A stretch of 61,237 nt of DNA from JAXJSP01 sp036310005 (lineage in GTDB: Bacteria > Bacillota > Clostridia > Oscillospirales > Acutalibacteraceae). Shown piece after piece: positions 53,001 through 60,009 of this stretch. Numbering within the stretch: position 1 is the first letter of the stretch; every line of letters begins with the position of its first letter. The position numbers and the translations under genes are program-made. The stretch is from contig JAXJSP010000048.1 in NCBI GenBank assembly GCA_036310005.1, positions 1-61,237 of the forward strand, read 5' to 3'. The notes beneath the pieces were generated by a model. It was not told where the DNA came from and did not search any database. It saw nothing but the letters and a program-made list of their open reading frames with translations.

Positions 53001-53030
53001 AAACTTCGATGTTTAACATCGAAGTTTTTT
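53001..53030. terminator. Bidirectional terminator
   Basis: A 13-base stem (53001-53013 with 53015-53027) with T run on plus and A run on the other side, between the convergent FN3 and esterase genes. Confidence 0.85.
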
Positions 53031-53034
53031 TACT

Positions 53035-54432
53035 CTATCTTACAAACTCTACTCTTTTTACTCTTTTGTCTCCGTCAAGCACAAGTTCGTTCCATAAATA
53101 CGCAGGCTCAACAAAAACTTCATCGCCGCCGGCAGCAGACTTGTAAATTACAACTTCTTGTGAAGTTTCCTTGTCGGTTGCAGTACCGAGCAGTTCAAAT
53201 TCCTCGCCCTGATAATGATGCCATATACCCTTTTTAAACTCGCCCGTAGCATTTTCAGGGTTATATTGAAATACATATTTTTCAATTTCTTCAGGTCGGG
53301 GACAATGGTCTCCGCCCTGGAAAAATGTAAGTTGTTTATTTGTCTTAAAATTGTTATACAGCGTAGTAACAGTAGACGCAGGGCAGGTGCAGTCACCTAA
53401 ATATGCGGTGATTCTTACAGGACACTTAACATTCTTTGCCTGATATACAGTATCATAATATAAAACACCGTTTTGCGCCTTTGGACGCCAACCGCCGATT
53501 AAACCGTTTCTCTCTGCGGTAAGATTGCAAAACCACGGAATAGCAATTTCAAGGAAAGAAACATCTTTATCGTGTGCCGCAACAGTTACTGCCTGAAGCG
53601 CACCCTGAGAGCCGCCCATACACTCTAAATACTTTTTGTTCCACTCATCTAAAGTCTTTACATATTTTGCCGCACAAAGATTTCTTATCATCATTTTATA
53701 CCAATAGGTAGTTTTAGGGTCTTCGTTTTCTTTTTCATTGAACCCGTAATTTTCCAAAGTATTCATATATCTGTTTTGAAGTTCAAAGTTTGTGCAGTCA
53801 TTCTCACATCCGTGAGCATTAAAGTGCGCGGTAATGAGATTATCGTTGCAACAAGATTGCGCAGCGCTTATACCGTAACCGATAAATGCAAGTTGCATAT
53901 TAAACGGTCCGCCTGACTTTGGCATTGTAATTACGCCGGATGCCGGAGTATCAACAAAGGTTGAAATCTTTACATCATAGCTGACAAAACCTTCGGCAAC
54001 ATTATCAAATATTTGTTTTTTCTCGATAAGTTCGGGGGTGAAGTTTGCAAGTTTTTCTTCAATTTCGCCCCAGAATTCATCATAATCGGCAGGTGCGGGC
54101 TCGCTTACATCAAGTTTTTCAATTTCTGCACCGGCGCTGTTTTTTAAGTCAGCAAATTCCGGGTTAAGACCACCGAACTTATCAAATGCCCTGACAGTTA
54201 ATCTTGCAAAGCCCGGTTTTGATAAAGAAGTCTTAACAATCAAAGGCTTGTTCGGGAAAATGTCACCGGCACCGCTTAAATGCTGTCCGTCATCTGTGTC
54301 AATGTACCAGCGAATGTTTCTGCACTCAATAAATGCCTGATTAGATTTTGCCCTTACCGTGAATACTATTTCCTCGTTTACTTTGTAAGAAAGAGGAGGC
54401 TTGTCTGTTGTTCCGAATAAATACTTATGCAT
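53035..54432 (-). CDS. CE7 acetylxylan esterase/cephalosporin deacetylase fused to DUF1653
   Basis: 465 residues without a signal peptide, three parts. Residues 1-105 look like an immunoglobulin-type beta-sandwich (WYIDTDDGQHLSG). Residues about 115-395 are the CE7 alpha/beta hydrolase: GxSxG box MGGSQGALQAV, catalytic Asp in YLGDCTCPAST, and His in FQGGDHCPRP, so the triad looks complete. Residues 400-465 (KKGIWHHYQGEEFELLG... VVIYKS) match the DUF1653 fold. CE7 enzymes deacetylate xylo-oligosaccharides and other acetyl sugars. I do not recall this fusion; asnA lies 25 bases upstream. Confidence 0.75.
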   Translation of the reverse strand: MHKYLFGTTDKPPLSYKVNEEIVFTVRAKSNQAFIECRNIRWYIDTDDGQHLSGAGDIFPNKPLIVKTSLSKPGFARLTVRAFDKFGGLNPEFADLKNSAGAEIEKLDVSEPAPADYDEFWGEIEEKLANFTPELIEKKQIFDNVAEGFVSYDVKISTFVDTPASGVITMPKSGGPFNMQLAFIGYGISAAQSCCNDNLITAHFNAHGCENDCTNFELQNRYMNTLENYGFNEKENEDPKTTYWYKMMIRNLCAAKYVKTLDEWNKKYLECMGGSQGALQAVTVAAHDKDVSFLEIAIPWFCNLTAERNGLIGGWRPKAQNGVLYYDTVYQAKNVKCPVRITAYLGDCTCPASTVTTLYNNFKTNKQLTFFQGGDHCPRPEEIEKYVFQYNPENATGEFKKGIWHHYQGEEFELLGTATDKETSQEVVIYKSAAGGDEVFVEPAYLWNELVLDGDKRVKRVEFVR

Positions 54433-54457
54433 ATTATCAACCCCAATTATTTGTCTT

Positions 54458-55465
54458 TTATAATAACACTATTCCCGATTTTTTACATTCGTTAACAGTA
54501 TTTTCATCCCAGATGCTCGACTGTACTTCGCCTATGTGCGCGCAACCCATAAGCAACATACAAAGCCTTGACTGACCGATACCGCCGCCGATAGTAAGCG
54601 GCAATTCATCATTTAACAGCATTTTATGAAACGGAAGATTTCTTCTTTCATCACATCCGGCAATTTTTAACTGCCTGTCAAGTGAGTCTTTATCTACTCT
54701 TATACCCATTGACGACACTTCAAACGCGCGGGATAAAACTTCGTTATAAAACATAATGTCGCAGTTTAGTGACCAATCGTCATAGTCAGGCGCTCTTCCG
54801 TCGTGCGGTTCGCCCGATTTTAATTTATCGCCGATTTGCATAATGCAAGCGGTTTTGTGGTCTTTTAAATATTCGTTTTCTCTCTCGCGCGGAGTTAAAT
54901 TCGGATATAAATCTTCAAGTTCGCTTGTGGTAATAAAACTTACATCTCTGCTTAACTCAACATTGATTTGCGGAAATCTTACATAAAAACGCTCGTTTGT
55001 GTTGCAAATAGCATGAACAATAGATTTAACAATAAGTTTTAAAAAATCTAAATTGCGGTTTTCTTTGGTTATAATTTTTTCCCAGTCCCACTGGTCAACA
55101 TATACGGAATGAAGATTGTCTAATTCTTCATCTCTGCGAATAGCATTCATATCGGTATATAAACCGTCGCCGACACTGAAATTGTACTTTTTAAGTGCAA
55201 GCCTTTTCCATTTTGCAAGAGAGTGAACTACCTGTGCATCCGTATTAACAGCAGGCACATCAAAACTGACAGGCCTCTCGTAACCGTTAAGATTATCATT
55301 TAAACCGGAATTTTCCGTAACAAAAAGAGGCGCCGATACACGCTTTAAATTAAGCGCCGATGAAAACTCATCCTGAAATGTATCCTTTATGTATGAAATT
55401 GCACGCTGTGTATCATATTCGTTTAAAACAGGCTTGTAACCTTGAGGTATAAAAATACTGTTCAC
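54458..55465 (-). CDS. asnA: Aspartate--ammonia ligase
   Basis: ATP-dependent asparagine synthetase using ammonia, related in fold to class II aminoacyl-tRNA synthetases. Signature segments: FIPQGYKPVLNEYDTQRAI, KLKRVSAPLFV-like SALNLKRVSAPLFVTENSGLND, and DKDSLDRQLKIAGCDERR with the end GGGIGQSRLCMLLMGCAHIGEVQSS. 335 aa, normal. No T-box is seen upstream. It precedes the esterase gene by 25 bases on the same strand and may share its transcript. Confidence 0.95.
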   Translation of the reverse strand: MNSIFIPQGYKPVLNEYDTQRAISYIKDTFQDEFSSALNLKRVSAPLFVTENSGLNDNLNGYERPVSFDVPAVNTDAQVVHSLAKWKRLALKKYNFSVGDGLYTDMNAIRRDEELDNLHSVYVDQWDWEKIITKENRNLDFLKLIVKSIVHAICNTNERFYVRFPQINVELSRDVSFITTSELEDLYPNLTPRERENEYLKDHKTACIMQIGDKLKSGEPHDGRAPDYDDWSLNCDIMFYNEVLSRAFEVSSMGIRVDKDSLDRQLKIAGCDERRNLPFHKMLLNDELPLTIGGGIGQSRLCMLLMGCAHIGEVQSSIWDENTVNECKKSGIVLL

Positions 55466-55545
55466 GCTTTCTCCACCTTTATTTAATATTATTTATAAAT
55501 ATTACCATAAAGCAAATATATTTACAACAATTAATATCGAAGTTG

Positions 55546-55574
55546 TTGACATTTATTTTTCAAAATGCTAAAAT
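55546..55574 (+). promoter_or_regulatory. Strong sigma-A-like promoter facing a hairpin
   Basis: TTGACA (55546-55551), 17-base spacer, TAAAAT (55569-55574). The next hairpin is only about 35 bases beyond, at 55610-55637, so it would drive a very short RNA unless it reads through to trmO. Confidence 0.7.
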
Positions 55575-55609
55575 CAAATCGGTATGATAAGTATTTAACC
55601 CGACAAATA

Positions 55610-55637
55610 AAGAAAGCAGACTAATGTCTGCTTTCTT
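55610..55637. terminator. Palindromic hairpin, likely terminator
   Basis: A 12-base perfect stem (55610-55621 with 55626-55637) with a four-base loop; the tails are only partly T-rich. It includes the stop of the small minus-strand gene. Confidence 0.6.
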
Positions 55638-55845
55638 GCTCTTTTAACCAGGCTTTTTCCTTTCTCTTTAAAAGCGCCTTATCAACATCGCTTAACCCGT
55701 GCGCTATAGCAGGAAACGGGTTTTCCTTGTCTGCGGTAGGCTGAATATTATAAGTTCCGTATTTGTTGATTTGCTCAAATGCGGTTTCGGGATTGCCCGG
55801 TACAGCAGTCACGCTCGGCGTTAAATCTATGTCTTGTTCATCCAT
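55621..55845 (-). CDS. Small hypothetical protein
   Basis: 74 residues from ATG 55845, with GGGTGA six bases upstream. The sequence is hydrophilic, with an acidic N-terminus (MDEQDIDLTPS), a middle NKYGTYNIQPTADKENPFP and a charged helical tail (LLKRKEKAWLKEQE). No family is recognised. Its stop lies in the palindrome at 55610-55637. Support is moderate: ribosome site, codon pattern and a clear terminator-like end. Confidence 0.5.
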   Translation of the reverse strand: MDEQDIDLTPSVTAVPGNPETAFEQINKYGTYNIQPTADKENPFPAIAHGLSDVDKALLKRKEKAWLKEQESRH

Positions 55846-55908
55846 TCTTATCACCCTTGTTATTGTTTGAAAATAAAAAATTTTTATACTTATTTAAAAG
55901 GAATCAAT

Positions 55909-56571
55909 ATGGAAATAATAGCGTATATAAAAACCGATTTTTCTTCAAAATTTGCAGTGCCCCGTCAGAGCGGACTTGCAGAGTGCAAGGGCAAAATCGT
56001 ATTCGAAAAACCTTATGCGGTTGAAGATGCTGTGCGAGGACTTGAAAATTTTTCACATATTTGGGTGCTTTGGGGCTTTTCGCTTTGCAGCAGTAAAAAG
56101 TTTACTCCGACAGTAAGACCGCCGCGACTTGGCGGAAATAAAAGAGTAGGCGTTTTTGCCACGCGCTCTCCGTTTCGACCTAATAATATCGGCTTGTCCT
56201 CTTTAAAACTCGAAAAAATTGTGTGCGAAAACGGTAAAGTCGAACTTTATGTTTCGGGCGTGGATATGGTTAATAATACTCCGATTTACGATATAAAACC
56301 CTATTTGCCCTACACAGACTGTCATACCGACGCTACGGGCGGTTTTGCGCAAGAAAAAATAAATTATAGATTAGATGTAGACGAAAATGATGAAAACTTA
56401 AAAGACTTAAATGATGATATAAAAAAAGAGATTATTCATATACTGCAAAATGACCCGCGACCTGCATACCAGAACGACGAAAACAGAATATACGCATTTG
56501 AATACGCAGACTATAAAATAAAATTCAGCGTCAAAGATACAAAAGTGAATATTATAAAAATAAAAAGGTAG
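55909..56571 (+). CDS. trmO: tRNA (N6-threonylcarbamoyladenosine-37-N6)-methyltransferase TrmO (TsaA) family
   Basis: SAM-dependent methylation of t6A37 to m6t6A37, fitting the Sua5-type gene elsewhere in this window. 220 aa. The core is family-typical: VPRQSGLAE, FSHIWVLWGF, TVRPPRLGGNKRVGVFATRSPFRPNNIGLS. Start ATG 55909 has AAAGGA six bases upstream; the open frame continuing upstream is unsupported. It ends in a hairpin shared with the HAD gene. Confidence 0.9.
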   Translation: MEIIAYIKTDFSSKFAVPRQSGLAECKGKIVFEKPYAVEDAVRGLENFSHIWVLWGFSLCSSKKFTPTVRPPRLGGNKRVGVFATRSPFRPNNIGLSSLKLEKIVCENGKVELYVSGVDMVNNTPIYDIKPYLPYTDCHTDATGGFAQEKINYRLDVDENDENLKDLNDDIKKEIIHILQNDPRPAYQNDENRIYAFEYADYKIKFSVKDTKVNIIKIKR

Positions 56572-56586
56572 CAAAACTACCTTTTT
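56562..56586. terminator. Bidirectional terminator overlapping both stops
   Basis: A 10-base perfect stem (56562-56571 with 56577-56586) around CAAAA, with A and T runs on both sides, between trmO and the HAD phosphatase. Confidence 0.8.
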
Positions 56587-57317
56587 ATTTTGTCAAGATA
56601 ATTAATCATATATTCAACTGCGTTGTCAACGTTGCTCGGCGTAATAACATCGGCTTTTTTCTTGATTTCATCAATTCCGTTTTCGGGCGCAAATGAAATG
56701 TCTGCGACTTCTATCATCGAAATATCATTTTCATAGTCACCGATGCAGTATAAGTTTTTCATATTAAGATGCTTTTTAAGTATCTTCGCACATACTCCCT
56801 TGTTTGAACCCTTTTTGAGAATTTCCGTACCGCAGTTCCAACTTCTGAAAATTTCAAACTCGGTCGAATATTTCGCTTTCATATAATTTGCAAGCCGCTC
56901 ACCCTGAGCAGGCGTGTCGGTCACAAATACATATTTATAAATCGGTTCATTTTCAGGGCGCTCTTGAGGATAATAATAAATTTCTTTCTCTGTACAGCAA
57001 CGCACCTGATTAATTGACTCATTGTTTTTAATAATATCATCTATCACAAAACTGATGTCATTTGAAAAAGGGTTTGAAAACAGCGCGCCTAAGCCATGCT
57101 TAATCAGTGCACCGTTATGCGTAACGCAAGGAGCATTTGCCTTTAAGGATAACTTGTCAACATAACCGCACAATCTGCCTGTGCTGTATGCAAAATGCCC
57201 TCCGTTTTGCATAAAGTAATTAAGCGCAGCCTCGTTTTCTCTGGATATTTTTCCTGTCTCAAAAACTAATGTTCCGTCAAGGTCGGAAAGAATTAAATCG
57301 CCTTCAAACTTTTTCAT
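56577..57317 (-). CDS. HAD-superfamily Cof-type hydrolase
   Basis: Phosphatase with the HAD catalytic core: motif I LSDLDGTLVF (both Asp), motif IV IGDYENDISMIEVAD, and Lys in KKGSNKGVC. A C2 cap lies between (residues about 80-185). 246 aa. Related proteins act on sugar phosphates, FMN or pyridoxal phosphate; substrate cannot be predicted. It is monocistronic. Confidence 0.88.
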   Translation of the reverse strand: MKKFEGDLILSDLDGTLVFETGKISRENEAALNYFMQNGGHFAYSTGRLCGYVDKLSLKANAPCVTHNGALIKHGLGALFSNPFSNDISFVIDDIIKNNESINQVRCCTEKEIYYYPQERPENEPIYKYVFVTDTPAQGERLANYMKAKYSTEFEIFRSWNCGTEILKKGSNKGVCAKILKKHLNMKNLYCIGDYENDISMIEVADISFAPENGIDEIKKKADVITPSNVDNAVEYMINYLDKIKR

Positions 57318-57377
57318 CTTTTATCCTTTGCTCATAGTTTTGTGTTAGTATAATTTTATATGAAAGAATAATTTAAG

Positions 57378-57419
57378 TCAACACAATGTGTTGAAAAAAA
57401 GTATTATTAGTGATATAAT
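57378..57419 (+). promoter_or_regulatory. CobW operon promoter with a 17-bp palindromic operator
   Basis: TCAACACA-A-TGTGTTGA (57378-57394) is a perfect palindrome. Its end overlaps the -35 TTGAAA (57391-57396), followed by a 17-base spacer and extended TGA-TATAAT (57414-57419). The layout suggests repression by a regulator, plausibly metal-responsive, but I cannot name it. Confidence 0.7.
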
Positions 57420-57458
57420 ATATCGGTGAAATTAATATGAAAGGTAAGCGTTATTAAA

Positions 57459-58517
57459 ATGACAAAAATTGATATATTTTCGGGCTTTTTAGGTGCCGGA
57501 AAAACAACCTTAATAAAAAAATTGATAAATGAGGCATATAAGGGCCAAAAGGTCGTGCTTATTGAAAATGAGTTTGGCGAAATAGGTATTGACGGGGGTT
57601 TCTTGCAGGACGCAGGTATTGAAATTACCGAAATGAACAGCGGTTGTATCTGCTGCTCACTTGTCGGCGACTTTTCAAAAGCCCTCGAAAAAGTGCTTTG
57701 CGAATATTCACCCGACAGAGTGCTGATTGAACCCTCGGGTGTCGGAAAATTAAGCGATGTTATAAAGGCTGTAAAAGATATTAATAATGAAAATGCAAGC
57801 CTTAACACTTTTACTGCAGTAGTCGATTTTAACAAATGTAAAATGTATATGAAAAATTTCGGCGAGTTTTTCAATGACCAGATTGAAAATGCATCCTGTA
57901 TCGTGCTTTCTCATACAAAAGGTGCGAGCGAGGAAAAACTCAAAGCCTGTGTCGAGGCAATAAGAGAGCATAATAAAACAGCAACTATTATTACAACCGA
58001 TTGGGATAAACTGACAGGCGAGCAGATTTTGGAGGCTATGGAGAATAAAGATACACTTAATGCGGAACTTGAGCATTTAAGCGAAAACGAAGTTTGCCCC
58101 GAATGCGGATGTCACCATGAACATCATCATGACCATGACCATGAACATGAGCATCATCATCACGACCACGATGATGAGTGTGAATGCGGTTGTCATCATC
58201 ACGACCACGACCATGAACACGAGCATCATCACCACCACGCAGATGATGTTTTCACATCCTTCGGCGCAGAAACAACCAATAAATATACAAAAGAGCAGAT
58301 TAAAGACATTTTAACTAACCTTATGAATGAAAACAAATACGGTAACGTGCTCAGAGCCAAGGGCTTTGTAGAAGGCGAAAACGGGGAATGGGTGCATTTT
58401 GACTATGTACCGGGTGAGCCTGATGTCAGAAGCGGAAAACCGGCAGTTACAGGCAGAATTTGTGTAATCGGCTCTAAAATTAACGAAGACGCAATCGCAA
58501 AATTATTTAATGTTTAA
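57459..58517 (+). CDS. CobW/P47K-family GTPase with a His/Cys-rich metal-binding insert
   Basis: Putative metallochaperone GTPase, 352 aa. Walker A GFLGAGKTTL; the metal motif GCICC; Walker B DRVLIEPSG; the usual NKxD is SHTK. Residues about 213-262 are His/Asp/Cys-rich (CPECGCHHEHHHDHDHEHEH), with a second similar block after CECGC. Such stretches bind zinc or nickel. A C-terminal CobW domain follows (FTSFGAE ... RAKGFV). It probably delivers metal to target enzymes, as shown for other CobW-family members. A palindromic operator lies upstream. Confidence 0.9.
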   Translation: MTKIDIFSGFLGAGKTTLIKKLINEAYKGQKVVLIENEFGEIGIDGGFLQDAGIEITEMNSGCICCSLVGDFSKALEKVLCEYSPDRVLIEPSGVGKLSDVIKAVKDINNENASLNTFTAVVDFNKCKMYMKNFGEFFNDQIENASCIVLSHTKGASEEKLKACVEAIREHNKTATIITTDWDKLTGEQILEAMENKDTLNAELEHLSENEVCPECGCHHEHHHDHDHEHEHHHHDHDDECECGCHHHDHDHEHEHHHHHADDVFTSFGAETTNKYTKEQIKDILTNLMNENKYGNVLRAKGFVEGENGEWVHFDYVPGEPDVRSGKPAVTGRICVIGSKINEDAIAKLFNV

Positions 58518-58530
58518 GAGGTAATACTTT

Positions 58531-59475
58531 ATGCAGGAAATTCCGGTATATTTGTTTACAGGCTTTTTAGAGGCGGGTAAAACAAAATTTATTCAGGAAA
58601 CACTTGAAGATGAAAGATTTAATAATGGCGAGAAAACTCTCCTGCTTTTATGCGAGGAGGGTATAGAGGAGTATGACTTCTCATCTTTTTCTTCGCAAAA
58701 TGTAACAATAAAAACCATAGACAGCGCCGATATGCTCACCGAGGACAGATTAAACGCTATGGCGTTAAGATGCGATGCCGAAAGGGTTATTGTTGAATAT
58801 AACGGTATGTGGCAACTGCAAAAACTGTTTCAGGCAACCCCCGAAAACTGGACTGTTTATCAGGAAATGCTTTTTATAGATGCATCTACAATTTTAAACT
58901 ATAACCAGAATATGAGAAGTCTTGTAGTCGATAAACTGAATACTTGCGACTGCGTTATCTTTAACAGAATGAACGATAATATTTCACAACTTGAGATGCA
59001 TCAGTTAGTGCGCACTATCTCGCGCAGAGCGGAAATTGCTTATGAATATACAGACGGTAGAGTCGAATATGATGATATTGAAGATCCCCTACCTTATGAT
59101 ATTGACTCCGACGAAATTGAAATCAAGGATAATGACTACGCAATTTTTTACCGCGATTTAATGGAAGATGTCAAAAAATATGACGGTAAGACCATTACTT
59201 TTACAGGCGTGTGCGCTGTGGATGAAAAAATGCCGAAAGGCAATATGGCAATAGGCAGACACGTAATGACTTGCTGCGTTGACGATATACAGTATTGTCC
59301 GCTGCTTTTAAAATATGAAAACGCAAGCGAGTGCAAAACAAACGAGTGGTATAAGGTTACTGCAAAACTTAAAATTGAGTTTTCTTCTGTTTACAGAAAA
59401 AGAGGCCCCGTGCTCCACGCAATAAGCGTAGAAAAAGGCACACAGCCCGAACAGAAAGTAGCAACATTTTTTTAA
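58531..59475 (+). CDS. CobW-like GTPase fused to a YcgQ/DUF1980-like domain
   Basis: 314 residues. N-terminal half: Walker A GFLEAGKTKF and Walker B ERVIVEYNG as in CobW, but no CxCC metal motif. Residues about 200-305 (ITFTGVCAVDEKMPKGNMAIGRHVMTCCVDDIQYC) resemble the C-terminal domain of YcgQ/TIGR03943 proteins, which usually sit with YcgR permeases and CobW genes. The fusion is seen by pattern only. It starts 13 bases after the first CobW gene, so the two GTPases probably act together on metal transfer. Confidence 0.65.
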   Translation: MQEIPVYLFTGFLEAGKTKFIQETLEDERFNNGEKTLLLLCEEGIEEYDFSSFSSQNVTIKTIDSADMLTEDRLNAMALRCDAERVIVEYNGMWQLQKLFQATPENWTVYQEMLFIDASTILNYNQNMRSLVVDKLNTCDCVIFNRMNDNISQLEMHQLVRTISRRAEIAYEYTDGRVEYDDIEDPLPYDIDSDEIEIKDNDYAIFYRDLMEDVKKYDGKTITFTGVCAVDEKMPKGNMAIGRHVMTCCVDDIQYCPLLLKYENASECKTNEWYKVTAKLKIEFSSVYRKRGPVLHAISVEKGTQPEQKVATFF

Positions 59476-59557
59476 CAAAAAGTTAATAAATAGAATATAA
59501 CAGTGATGATTTTGTTTGATAAAATTTGAATCGAACAAAAGATTAGGAGACAGTTTG

Positions 59558-59968
59558 ATGAATGTAGCATTCTTTTTAAAACCAAAAGCGCAAACAGCAT
59601 ATTTATATGACGATTATACCGTAAGACAGGCGCTTGAAAAAATGAAGCATCACGGTTATAGTGCTATTCCGGTAATCAACAAAGAGGGCAAATACATAGG
59701 CGTTGTAAGTGAAGGCGACTTTTTATGGTATTTAGTAGACGGTGAGGCAGGGGAAATAGTAAAAACCGATATTAAAAATGTCGAAGATGTTTTAATCAGC
59801 GAGGCATTGGACATTCAAAGACCGGAACCCGCAAGCATTACCGCCACAGCAGACGATTTGCTCGAATACGCTATGAAACAGAATTTTGTATCGGTAGTTG
59901 ATGACTCAAATTCTTTTATCGGCATAGTAACAAGACAGGATATAATTAAATATTTATCACAAAAATAA
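59558..59968 (+). CDS. Protein of two CBS domains
   Basis: 136 residues made of two CBS motifs: HHGYSAIPVINKEGKYIGVVSEGDF and SVVDDSNSFIGIVTRQDIIKYLS. CBS pairs bind adenine nucleotides and act as energy or metal sensors. ATG 59558 has AGGAG eight bases upstream; the in-frame open sequence before is unsupported. It follows the GTPase pair after 82 bases and may share its transcript. Confidence 0.9.
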   Translation: MNVAFFLKPKAQTAYLYDDYTVRQALEKMKHHGYSAIPVINKEGKYIGVVSEGDFLWYLVDGEAGEIVKTDIKNVEDVLISEALDIQRPEPASITATADDLLEYAMKQNFVSVVDDSNSFIGIVTRQDIIKYLSQK

Positions 59969-59996
59969 AAACCGCCTGAGGCGGTTTTATTTTTTT
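59967..59996. terminator. Terminator after the CBS gene
   Basis: AAAACCGCC pairs with GGCGGTTTT around TGA (59968-59988), then a T run to 59996; the A run on the other side allows minus-strand use for the methyltransferase gene. Confidence 0.85.
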
Positions 59997-60009
59997 ATGT
60001 CAGCGCTTA

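Noticed and set aside
55466..55545. T-box or riboswitch upstream of asnA
   Set aside because: The interval is short and AT-rich; I see no T-box sequence or antiterminator pair.
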